Source: Pseudomonadota bacterium
GTDB lineage: Bacteria; Pseudomonadota; Alphaproteobacteria; Rhizobiales; Xanthobacteraceae
Length of the DNA: 64,000 nt
NCBI GenBank assembly: GCA_023386885.1
Contig: JAEWIX010000090.1
Coordinates: 62,001-126,000 of the forward strand
Reading direction: 5' to 3'
This document shows, piece after piece, positions 48,312 through 56,462 of this stretch. Below the pieces are notes generated by a model. The model saw only the letters and a program-made list of their open reading frames with translations, did not search any database and was not told where the DNA came from. Numbering within the stretch: position 1 is the first letter of the stretch; each line of letters opens with the position of its first letter. The position numbers and the translations under genes were made by a program.

Positions 48312-49181
48312 ATGCCCGGCGGTTCGCACGATATTTCCGGACAGCGGCCGGAACTGAGGCTCGATGCCGCGATGGATGGCTTTGAACAGGCCGTCTTGCA
48401 AGTTGGCCGTCCGGCGTTTCCCGACGCGTTGATGGCGCATCTTCGTCGCATTGCTGCGGTCGATCATTGCATGGTCTTTGCGTTCGCCAACGATCACGAT
48501 GCGCAATGCCTGCTGACCGCGGGCGACATCGCCATCGGCGAGGATCTCGGCTCCGCCTATGCGGGGCATTTTCATGCCAGCGATCCCAACAAGGAAATCA
48601 TTTTCAAACAGGCATGCGATACGAGCGCCGTTCTGATGCCCTTCGTCGCGCGCAGGATGTATCGCAGCGACTATCGCAAACTGTTCTTCGACGATTCGGG
48701 GATTGTCGATAAATTCGCGACGGCGCTTTGGCATGAAGGCGTCTGCATCTATGCCAATTTCTATCGCCTTGAGGCCAGCGGACGTTACAGCCGACCGCAG
48801 GTGGCTGCACTCAATCGCGCCGGCCCGAAACTCGTGGCGGCCATCACGAGGCACTGCCAGTTGGCACTGGAGGCACAGCCGCGTCATCAGGGCGAGAGTT
48901 CAGGGCTTCTGGCGCGGGCATTTGCGAAAGCGCCACTTGATGCCCTGACGGCCCGAGAACGCGACGTCTGCATAAGTATTCTGCAGGGATTGAGTTCGGA
49001 AGCTATCGCCGGCAGGCTCGCGATCAGCCTCAACAGCGTGCTGACGTATCGACGGAGAGCCTATCAGCGGCTCGGCATCACGTCGCAGAACGAACTGTTT
49101 TCACTCGTGATGACGCTTCTCGCAGCCGGCGATTGCCGGACCTCGATCAGCTTGCCCATTTCAACCGGGATGCTCAATTGA
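48312..49181 (+). CDS. LuxR-type HTH transcriptional regulator
   Basis: The 289-aa protein has an N-terminal domain of no recognised family (about residues 1-200) and a C-terminal LuxR HTH (about 210-265: LDALTARERDVCISILQGLSSE, then IAGRLAISLNSVLTYRRRAYQRLGI). It is not an obvious quorum sensor or response regulator; the REFS- and receiver-type motifs are missing. ATG 48312 has GGAGG ten bases upstream. It is transcribed away from the P450 gene across a 211-base gap, which suggests it controls that gene. Confidence 0.85.
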   Translation: MPGGSHDISGQRPELRLDAAMDGFEQAVLQVGRPAFPDALMAHLRRIAAVDHCMVFAFANDHDAQCLLTAGDIAIGEDLGSAYAGHFHASDPNKEIIFKQACDTSAVLMPFVARRMYRSDYRKLFFDDSGIVDKFATALWHEGVCIYANFYRLEASGRYSRPQVAALNRAGPKLVAAITRHCQLALEAQPRHQGESSGLLARAFAKAPLDALTARERDVCISILQGLSSEAIAGRLAISLNSVLTYRRRAYQRLGITSQNELFSLVMTLLAAGDCRTSISLPISTGMLN

Positions 49182-49450
49182 CGTGATTGGTGATTATGTC
49201 GGCCTGCGGAATATGCGGTCGGTTTGCGCGGCCGCGAGTGTTGTTTTCGGTGCGCCTGGATCGACTTCGTCGAAGGCTTATTTGACGGCGCCCGTTAAAG
49301 GTGGCTAGATTTTGTGAAACGCGCGGATGGTCCTGCAAGGATGGATTGATGATTCATCTCTCGGGACCGTGACAGCGACGCGGGCACGTGAGCCAAAGAA
49401 CACGATCGATGTGATTGACGTCATATCGGAACATTGAGGGAGAAACCAAT
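49182..49450. other. Upstream region of the second liv operon
   Basis: These 269 bases hold no gene that I can support. The right end has GAGGGAG before the ATG at 49451. The TetR gene at the far end of the operon could act here, but no clear palindrome is seen. Confidence 0.4.
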
Positions 49451-50695
49451 ATGACGATAACCCGTCGCGAGTTCGCCGTTGGCGCATCTGGCGTATTGCT
49501 TGGCACGGTCGCCGCGCCGTTTGTGCGTCGCGCGGGGGCCGCCGATTCGACCATTCGCATCGGTGTCGTCAATTCGATGAGCGGTGGCCTCGCCGCCTAT
49601 GCCCAAGAGGGGCAGCCGGCCTTCGAATACATCATCAAGAAGATCAACGCCGAGGGTGGCATCAAGAGCAAGGGCGGCGCCAAGATCGAACTGATTCAGG
49701 CGGACGATACCAGCCAACCGGCCCGCACGGCGACGGAAGCGCGCCGCCTGATTACCGAAGAGAAAGTGCAACTGCTGACCGGCACGATCCTCAGCGCGCA
49801 GATGTTGGCGCTGACCCCGGTGCTTGACGAACTGAAGATGCCAACGCTGTCGGTGTGGGCCGGTGGCGCGCGCTCGAACTACATGTTCACGCTCGGCTAT
49901 CCTTACGACCGCGGCTATGCGCAGTCGATGCATGACTTCGTCGTGTTCCTGCGGGATTCCGAGAAGTTCAAGATGAAGACGGCCGTGATGGGCTACTCGA
50001 ATTATGAAGCCGGGCAGCAGGTCAACAAGTTCCTGCACGAGAAGCTGAAGGCCAGCGGCATCGAGATCATCGGCGAGGCGCCGCTCGACACCAAGGCGCA
50101 GGACCAGACCTCCGCGATGGTGCGCATTCGCTCGCTCAAGCCCGACGTCGTGGTCGGGCTGGTGACGCCGCGTGATGGTATCCTGCTGCATCAGGCCCGC
50201 TACAACCTCAACTATCATGGCAGCATCTTCTGCGGCGGCACCGGCGGTTATTCCGATCTGTCGCTGTGGAAGGACCTGGGACCGGAAATCGGCAAAGCCG
50301 TGCTGACCAAGAACTTGTTCGGTATGACCGGATTCAGTCCGGGCGCCAAGGTCGATTCGATGCAGAAGATCATCGCTGAATTGCGCGACGTCGCGAAGCT
50401 CGACCGTATCGGGCAGGGCGCGATCCAATACGCGCAAGCCGGCCGCGTGCTGCAGCAGGTGCTCGAGACCTCGGCGTCGCTGGAGCGCGAAGCCCTGCTC
50501 GAAGCCTTCAAGAAAGTGAACATTCCGTTTGGCGATCCCAACCTCTACGTGGCCAAGCCGAAGGGACTGCAGTTCGCCGAGGATCGTCTGCTCAAGGATG
50601 GCAGTGCCATGTTCATCCAGTGGACTCCGGAGCAGCAACAGCAGGTGGTGTTCCCCAAGGAATTCGCCCAGACCGCTCCGCGTCCCCGGGCGTGA
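49451..50695 (+). CDS. Tat-exported Liv-type substrate-binding protein
   Basis: The product, about 414 aa, starts with a twin-arginine signal (ITRREFAVGASGVLLGTVAAPFVRRAGA, two halves of one leader). The mature part is Liv-type (IRIGVVNSMSGGLAAYAQEGQPAF; INAEGGIKSKGGAKIELIQADD; SLKPDVVVGLVTPRDGILL). Tat export means folding or cofactor binding in the cytoplasm, or simply family habit. It heads a five-gene importer operon. The frame is open from 49415, but the RBS favours ATG 49451. Confidence 0.88.
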   Translation: MTITRREFAVGASGVLLGTVAAPFVRRAGAADSTIRIGVVNSMSGGLAAYAQEGQPAFEYIIKKINAEGGIKSKGGAKIELIQADDTSQPARTATEARRLITEEKVQLLTGTILSAQMLALTPVLDELKMPTLSVWAGGARSNYMFTLGYPYDRGYAQSMHDFVVFLRDSEKFKMKTAVMGYSNYEAGQQVNKFLHEKLKASGIEIIGEAPLDTKAQDQTSAMVRIRSLKPDVVVGLVTPRDGILLHQARYNLNYHGSIFCGGTGGYSDLSLWKDLGPEIGKAVLTKNLFGMTGFSPGAKVDSMQKIIAELRDVAKLDRIGQGAIQYAQAGRVLQQVLETSASLEREALLEAFKKVNIPFGDPNLYVAKPKGLQFAEDRLLKDGSAMFIQWTPEQQQQVVFPKEFAQTAPRPRA

Positions 50696-50704
50696 GATCG
50701 GGCC

Positions 50705-51424
50705 GTGGCGCTGCTCGAGGTTGACAAGGTCACCAGACGGTTTGGCGGCCTTGTTGCCGTCAACAATGTGAGCTTTGCGGTGACCGAGGGGGAGATCCTC
50801 GGCATCATCGGTCCTAACGGCGCGGGCAAGACCACGCTGTTCAGCGTGATCTCCGGCTTCATCCCGCCGAGCGAAGGCGAAATACGTTTCGCCGGCGAGA
50901 GTATCGTCGGCGTTTCGCCGGATCGCCTTGTGCGCCGGGGTCTGGTTCGCAGTTTCCAGGTCGTGCAGACCTTCGCCGACATGACGACGCTCGATGTGGT
51001 AACGACGGCCGCGCTGACGCGGCGGCCGATCCGCGAGGCGATCGACTACGCGGCGCACGTGCTTCAACGTGTCGGAATGGCGGGAAAGGAATTGCTCACG
51101 CCGGCAACGTTGTCGCTGCAGGACAAGAAGCTGCTCGAACTCGCGAAGTGTCTCGCCACCGATCCGCGTTGCATTCTGCTCGATGAGGTGATGGCGGGAT
51201 TGACGATCGCCGAAACCGAAGCGCCGATGGCGATTGTCCGGGAGCTGAACAGCCAGGGCGTCACCATCGTCATGGTGGAGCACGTCATGCCGGTGATCAT
51301 GCGGCTGGCGACGCGCATCGTCGTCATCAATTTCGGGGAGAAGATCGCCGAGGCCACACCGGAGGAGATCATCAAGGATCAACGAGTCATCGACGCCTAT
51401 TTCGGAGAGCATCTCGATGCTTGA
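50705..51424 (+). CDS. livG: Liv-type ABC transporter ATPase (LivG)
   Basis: The 239-aa ATPase has Walker A (GPNGAGKTTLF), the Q-loop region (VRSFQVVQTFADM), an unusual signature segment LSLQDKKLLELAKCLATDP replacing LSGGQ, and Walker B (CILLDEVMAGLT) where the usual DEP is DEV. It starts with GTG nine bases after the binding-protein gene and overlaps LivF by 8 bases. Confidence 0.9.
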   Translation: MALLEVDKVTRRFGGLVAVNNVSFAVTEGEILGIIGPNGAGKTTLFSVISGFIPPSEGEIRFAGESIVGVSPDRLVRRGLVRSFQVVQTFADMTTLDVVTTAALTRRPIREAIDYAAHVLQRVGMAGKELLTPATLSLQDKKLLELAKCLATDPRCILLDEVMAGLTIAETEAPMAIVRELNSQGVTIVMVEHVMPVIMRLATRIVVINFGEKIAEATPEEIIKDQRVIDAYFGEHLDA

Positions 51425-52121
51425 GGTCGATCATCTGGTGACGGGCTATGGCGGTGTGCCGGTTCTGCACGACGTTTCGCTGAAATTGAGCGCCGGCGAG
51501 ATCGTGGGACTGCTCGGCGCCAACAACGCCGGCAAGACGACGTTGATCAACAGCCTGTCCGGCATGTATGCGCCGATATCGGGTCGCATTCTTTTCGAAG
51601 GACAGGATGTCACCGCGATGACGCCGCGGCAGCGGGTGGAGATCGGCATCATTCAGGTCCCGGAAGGCCGGCTGGTCTTTCCGGAAATGAGCGTGCGCGA
51701 GAATCTGCTGCTCGGCGGCATCAATGCGCGCGCACGGGCGCATCGGCCGCGTCAGATGGATCATGTGCTCGAATTGTTTCCCCGCCTGCAGGAGCGTCTC
51801 ACGCAGAAGGCCGGTACGTTGTCCGGCGGTGAGCAGCAAATGCTGGCGATCGGCCGGGCGCTGATGGCTGAGGCGAAGCTTTTGATGCTGGACGAGCCGT
51901 CGCTGGGCCTGTCTCCGCTGTTCGTTCAGTATATTTTTGGCATCATCGATCGTCTCCATGCCGAGGGATTGTCGATTCTGCTGATCGAACAGAATCTCAA
52001 TCTGACGCTGCGTCACGCGCAGCGATGTTATGTGCTCGAACGCGGCAAGGTTGCCGTCGAAGGAACGTCAGATGCCGTCAAGGACGATCCACGAACGCGT
52101 CGCGCCTATCTTGGGCTTTAG
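51417..52121 (+). CDS. livF: Liv-type ABC transporter ATPase (LivF)
   Basis: The 234-aa ATPase has Walker A (LGANNAGKTTLI), signature LSGGEQQMLAIGRALM and Walker B (LLMLDEPSLGLSP), with LLIEQNLNLTLRHAQRCYVLERG as the family C-terminus. The Walker A reads GANNAGKT rather than the usual GANGAGKT. It overlaps the LivG gene at its start. Confidence 0.92.
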   Translation: MLEVDHLVTGYGGVPVLHDVSLKLSAGEIVGLLGANNAGKTTLINSLSGMYAPISGRILFEGQDVTAMTPRQRVEIGIIQVPEGRLVFPEMSVRENLLLGGINARARAHRPRQMDHVLELFPRLQERLTQKAGTLSGGEQQMLAIGRALMAEAKLLMLDEPSLGLSPLFVQYIFGIIDRLHAEGLSILLIEQNLNLTLRHAQRCYVLERGKVAVEGTSDAVKDDPRTRRAYLGL

Positions 52122-52161
52122 GATGAAAACCTTGATCAGTGTCAATTGAGCGGAGATCGAT

Positions 52162-53028
52162 GTGGCCGAATTTCTCCAAGCACTGGCGCAGGGCCTGCTG
52201 ATCGGAAGCACATACGGGTTGTTGGCGCTCGGGATGGGGCTGGTCTACGGCGTTAGCGGTGTGGTCAATTTCTCGCACGGCGACTTCATCTCGCTCGGCA
52301 TGTTCATGTGCCTGGCGTTATACTCGGCCTTTGCGATGGATCCCTATGTGTCGCTGGTCATCACCGTGCCGCTGATGACCGTGATCGGGGGACTGGTTTA
52401 CTGGTACTTGTTGCGCCCCATGGTGGGCCATCAGTTTTTGATGGTCGTTCAGCTCACGTTGGGGCTGAGCCTCGTCCTGCAGAACGGCATCCTGATGGTG
52501 TTCGGCGGGCAGCCTGCGCGCACGCCATCGGTTGTTGAATCCAAACTTCTCATTCTGGGTGACGTCGTCGTCCGTGTTCCTCATGTCATCGCCTTCGTTG
52601 TGTCGTTCGCCATGGCGATCGGGCTCTACATCATGTTGCGGTCGACCGATTTCGGACGCTCGATCCGCGCGGTCCATCAGAACGCACATGCCGCAGCCCT
52701 GATGGGAATTGATGTGAGCCGCGTGCAGACGCTGACCTTCGCGCTTGGTATCGGAATTCTGGCGATCGCGGCGGCCCTGCTGTTGCCGGGAACGCCAATC
52801 CAGCCGGCGCAGGGACTACGCTATACGGTGATCACGTTGATCGTGGTGGCGCTCGGTGGCATGACGAATTTCGTGGGCATCATGCTCGGCGGATTGATCA
52901 TCGGCCTCTCGGAAGCCTACGGCACCATCTATCTCTCCGATACCCTGGGTATGTTGCTGCCTTACGGCATCTTCGTGCTGATCATGCTGTTTCGGCCTCA
53001 AGGGCTCACCTGGAGTTCGTCGCGATGA
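52162..53028 (+). CDS. livH: Liv-type ABC transporter permease (LivH)
   Basis: This 288-aa permease has about eight spans and LivH motifs (LAQGLLIGSTYGLLALGMGLVYG, FSHGDFISLGMFM, NAHAAALMGIDVSRVQTLTF). GTG 52162 has CGGAGA upstream. It overlaps the next gene by 4 bases. Confidence 0.92.
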   Translation: MAEFLQALAQGLLIGSTYGLLALGMGLVYGVSGVVNFSHGDFISLGMFMCLALYSAFAMDPYVSLVITVPLMTVIGGLVYWYLLRPMVGHQFLMVVQLTLGLSLVLQNGILMVFGGQPARTPSVVESKLLILGDVVVRVPHVIAFVVSFAMAIGLYIMLRSTDFGRSIRAVHQNAHAAALMGIDVSRVQTLTFALGIGILAIAAALLLPGTPIQPAQGLRYTVITLIVVALGGMTNFVGIMLGGLIIGLSEAYGTIYLSDTLGMLLPYGIFVLIMLFRPQGLTWSSSR

Positions 53029-54017
53029 GGCAGGAATTCTACAAGACCCTGATGTCGCCGGTGTGGTTGGTCGTGCTGGTGCTGGCGGCGGTCGTGCCGC
53101 CGCTGTTACCGTCGTACTATCTGCACATCGTCATCTTGTCGCTGGTCTATGTCGCGTTGGCGTCGGCGTGGAATATCGTCGGCGGGATGGCGGGACAGAT
53201 TTCCCTCGCGCACAGTCTGTTCATCGGCACCGGCGCCATGCTGTCCAGTGCGCTGTTGTTGAAGCTCGGCGTCAACATGTGGTTGGGCCTGGTCATCTCC
53301 GCGCTGATCTCCGGCGCGATGGGCGCGATCATCGCCTGGATCGACTTCCGCTTTCAGCTTGGCCATCTGTCATTCGTGCTGATCACGCTGGCGTTTGCCG
53401 AGATGGGAACGGTCATCGTCGAGGGATGGGACTTTCTTGGCGGTGCATCGGGTCTGCTGCTGCCGCAAGACAAGGGAGACTTTCTCGCGTTTCAGTTCGG
53501 CGGCGGCATCGGTGCGTTTTGGGTGATGCTGGTGCTGGCCATCGTCAGCATTCTGATCAATGTTGCGATCCTGAATGCGCCGTTGGGGTATTATTTGCGC
53601 ACCATTCGCGACAATGAGAACGCGGCGCGTGCCATCGGCGTCAATATCCTGCGCTACAAGATTGCGGCGATGGTGATCTCGGCGATGCTCAGTTCGGTCA
53701 TCGGGACGGCTTACGTCCGCTATCTCACATTCGCCGATCCTTATCTGCTGGTCTCGCCGATCATCATTATCGAAATCGTATTGTTCGCGACCGTGGGCGG
53801 GTTGGGCCGGGCGTACGGGCCGGCATTCGGAGCCCTATTGCTGGTGCCGCTCGGTGAAATCCTGCGCGGCAAGCTGGGCGGGACGCTGCCGGGACTGCAT
53901 TACTTCATCTACGGTGTCGTCGTGATCGCGGTCATTCTGATGTCGCCGCGGGGGCTTCTGCCATTGTTCGAGAAGTGGGCTGCGCGCCTGCGGCCCAAGA
54001 CCGTCGCGACGAAATAG
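53025..54017 (+). CDS. livM: Liv-type ABC transporter permease (LivM)
   Basis: The 330-aa permease has about nine spans and LivM motifs (WNIVGGMAGQISLAHSLFIG, TIRDNENAARAIGVNILRYK, ATVGGLGRAYGPAFGALLLVPL). It is the last gene of the operon; a TetR gene converges on it 47 bases later. Confidence 0.92.
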   Translation: MRQEFYKTLMSPVWLVVLVLAAVVPPLLPSYYLHIVILSLVYVALASAWNIVGGMAGQISLAHSLFIGTGAMLSSALLLKLGVNMWLGLVISALISGAMGAIIAWIDFRFQLGHLSFVLITLAFAEMGTVIVEGWDFLGGASGLLLPQDKGDFLAFQFGGGIGAFWVMLVLAIVSILINVAILNAPLGYYLRTIRDNENAARAIGVNILRYKIAAMVISAMLSSVIGTAYVRYLTFADPYLLVSPIIIIEIVLFATVGGLGRAYGPAFGALLLVPLGEILRGKLGGTLPGLHYFIYGVVVIAVILMSPRGLLPLFEKWAARLRPKTVATK

Positions 54018-54064
54018 GGGAGTCTCGCGCGGTGACCTCTGGGTGTCGAGTCTTGCAGGTTCGC

Positions 54065-54718
54065 TTACGCTCTCAGCGAGTGCATGACGAAATCGACCAC
54101 GTGCTTGCGCCGTGCGCGCAATGCGCTTTTGGACTTCAGGTCCTTGTCGAGAATGGCGGACAGTGTCGGCATCCCTGAAAAATAGAAATAGCTCAGTGCG
54201 GTGATCGAAATATAAAGTTGCTCGGGACTCACTCCCTTGCGAAACAGGCCGTCGCGAACGCCCTGCGTCAACGTTTTCGCGAAAATGCGGAGCAGTGGTG
54301 TGCGGATATCAGCAAAATTCGCGAGGCTGCGCACATGAGCGGCGTCGTTACGATTCTCGTCGTTGAGAATTACGACCAGGTCCGGATGCGATTCGAGATA
54401 GTCGAACCAACTCTGAATCAGCTTTCGAATGGCCTTGTCGGGGCTGAGCCCGTCAAGGCTGAACGTCCGTTCGTACTGTAGGATTTCATCGTACACCCAT
54501 TCGAGAACGGCAAAGTAGATCGCGTCTTTGTCACCGAAGTAATGGTAGACCAGTTGCTTGTTGACGCCGGCCTGCGCGGCGATTTCATCGACCCGCGCCC
54601 CGGCCAGTCCATTGCGCGCGAACTCCCGGCGAGCTGCGATCAGCAATTTGCGGCGAGTGTTTACGGGATCGCGCCGGCGAGGCACAGCGCAAGGTTCGTT
54701 CAAACTGAATTCGACCAT
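54065..54718 (-). CDS. TetR-family transcriptional regulator
   Basis: The product, about 217 aa, has the TetR HTH at residues 15-62 (TRRKLLIAARREFARNGLAGARVDEIAAQAGVNKQLVYHYFGDKDAIY, read as the standard helix pattern ending in YHYFGDK) and a helical ligand domain ending in a C-terminal TetR_C-like region (LRIFAKTLTQGVRDGLFRKG). ATG 54718 is preferred over TTG 54733. It faces the second liv operon and may repress it or its own gene. Confidence 0.87.
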   Translation of the reverse strand: MVEFSLNEPCAVPRRRDPVNTRRKLLIAARREFARNGLAGARVDEIAAQAGVNKQLVYHYFGDKDAIYFAVLEWVYDEILQYERTFSLDGLSPDKAIRKLIQSWFDYLESHPDLVVILNDENRNDAAHVRSLANFADIRTPLLRIFAKTLTQGVRDGLFRKGVSPEQLYISITALSYFYFSGMPTLSAILDKDLKSKSALRARRKHVVDFVMHSLRA

Positions 54719-54786
54719 TTCCCAACCAGGCAATTCGCGATGAGAACAACGAAAACGTATCGGCTGCGACAGAAAGATTGATCTGC

Positions 54787-54815
54787 AATCGATGTTATAT
54801 ACGGGGAATCGATGT
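54787..54815. promoter_or_regulatory. Direct repeats upstream of the TetR gene
   Basis: AATCGATGT occurs at 54787-54795 and again at 54807-54815, exactly 20 bases (about two helix turns) apart, each holding the ATCGAT palindrome. They lie 69-97 bases upstream of the TetR start in an AT-richer gap and are candidate regulator sites. Confidence 0.45.
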
Positions 54816-54981
54816 GGCCATTCAAAATTGTGGCATTTTTAGTCAAAGGATAGCTGAGATCGCAACTATGGAAACGAGTCTCGCTAAATAGCGGTAGTGC
54901 TTCGTGTCAGTGTTTTCGGCGTAGCGTGTTTAGGCGACGCGCAGATCACGTTCATATGAACAGATATTTTGATAGCAAAGC

Positions 54982-56286
54982 TCAAACGCGAAGAGGATTA
55001 CGGACGCGGCCGGTATCGCCAAAAACGCGAAGGTAGCGTGCGGTCTCGGCGGCGTCGCCGGTGGCTTTTTCAGGATTGTCGGAGAGCTTCACGGCGGGGC
55101 GCCCGTTCACCGATGTCACCTTGCACACGATCGAGATCGGATCGAGGTCGGTCGTTGGATCGGGTGCGCAACCGACGAAATCGTTGGTAAGATTGGTGCC
55201 CCAGCCGAAACTGACGCGGACCCGGCCGGCGAAATGGTGATACGCCTCCTCGATGGAGGCAGTGTCCATGCCATCGGAGAAGACCAGCAGCTTCTCGCGC
55301 GGATCGCGTCCCTTCGTCTTCCACCACGCGATGATCTCTTCACCAGCCTGGATCGGCGGCGCGCTGTCGGGGCGGAAGCCGGTCCAGTCGGCGACCCAGT
55401 CCGGCGCATCCCGCAGGAACGCTTTGGTGCCGAATGCATCGGGCAGGGCAATCAGCAGGTTGCCGCCGTAGGTATGGCGCCACTGGTCGAGAATGCGATA
55501 GGGCGCCCAGCGCAGTTCGGTGTCGTCATTGGCGAGGGCGGCGGCAACCATCGGCAGTTCGTGGGCGTTGGTGCCGATCGCCTCCAGGTCGCTGTCCATC
55601 GCGAGCAGGACATTCGAGGTCCCGGTAAAGGCCGGTCCAAGGCCTTCCTTGACGGCTTCGACGCACCAACGCTGCCACAGGAAGCCGTGGCGTCGCCGGG
55701 TGCCGAAGTCGGACAGCCGCAGGTTTTCCAGCTTTCGCAGCCGTTCAACCTTGGTCCAGAGCTTAGCCTTGGCGCGGGCATAGAGCACGTCGAGGGCAAA
55801 CCGGCCTTGCCCTTTCATCGCCTGCCGCGATCGCAACTCGTTCAAGATGGCGAGCGCGGGAATTTCCCACATTGTAGTGTAGGCCCACGGACCATGGAAA
55901 TGCAGTTCGTATTGTCCGTCGACTTTGCGCAATTCGTACTCGGGCAAGCGGAAGTCGCCGAGCCAGCGAATGAACTCCGGCGAGAACATCTGGGTCTTGC
56001 CGTAGAACGTATTACCGGCAAGCCAGATCAACTCTTTCTTGCTGAAGCGGATCGTGCGGGCATGGTCGAGTTGCGCGCGCAGTTCGCCCTCATCGATGAC
56101 TTCGGCAAGACGAACATGGCGGCTGCGATTGATCACCGAGAATGTGACATGCTCGTCCGGATAGAATTCCCGGATCATCTGCATCATCAGCAGCTTATAG
56201 AAATCGGTGTCGAGCAGGCTGCGGATGATGGGATCCAGTCGCCAGCCGTGGTCGTAAGTTCGCGTCGCGATGTCTGTGACAGCCAT
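54982..56286 (-). CDS. pncB: Nicotinate phosphoribosyltransferase
   Basis: The 434-aa enzyme joins nicotinate to PRPP in the salvage route to NAD. Family features are the N-terminal SLLDTDFYKLLMMQ, the auto-phosphorylated-His region (GTNAHELPM) and the PRPP-binding FSDGMDT and SFGWGTNLTND motifs. The length and the C-terminal VTSVNGRPAVKLSDNPEK fit PncB. It is a single gene between unrelated neighbours. Confidence 0.94.
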   Translation of the reverse strand: MAVTDIATRTYDHGWRLDPIIRSLLDTDFYKLLMMQMIREFYPDEHVTFSVINRSRHVRLAEVIDEGELRAQLDHARTIRFSKKELIWLAGNTFYGKTQMFSPEFIRWLGDFRLPEYELRKVDGQYELHFHGPWAYTTMWEIPALAILNELRSRQAMKGQGRFALDVLYARAKAKLWTKVERLRKLENLRLSDFGTRRRHGFLWQRWCVEAVKEGLGPAFTGTSNVLLAMDSDLEAIGTNAHELPMVAAALANDDTELRWAPYRILDQWRHTYGGNLLIALPDAFGTKAFLRDAPDWVADWTGFRPDSAPPIQAGEEIIAWWKTKGRDPREKLLVFSDGMDTASIEEAYHHFAGRVRVSFGWGTNLTNDFVGCAPDPTTDLDPISIVCKVTSVNGRPAVKLSDNPEKATGDAAETARYLRVFGDTGRVRNPLRV

Positions 56287-56462
56287 GCGGGAACTTATAG
56301 CCTAGCCCCCGACGACCGCCTAGCCGCCCGGCACCGTGAAACCTATGCAGTAGAGCAGTCGGCGTATGCACTGCCAGTGACGGCGCGGTATCCTGCCGGC
56401 GCTGGCGGTATATGGTTGTGACGGCCGGCGTCGGGCGCCGGCCGCCGCCAATCAACGGGCGG

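Noticed and set aside
49421..51412. 663-aa minus-strand open frame opposite the second liv operon
   Set aside because: It is the complement of clearly coding binding-protein and LivG genes; composition is the usual Arg/His/Asp shadow.
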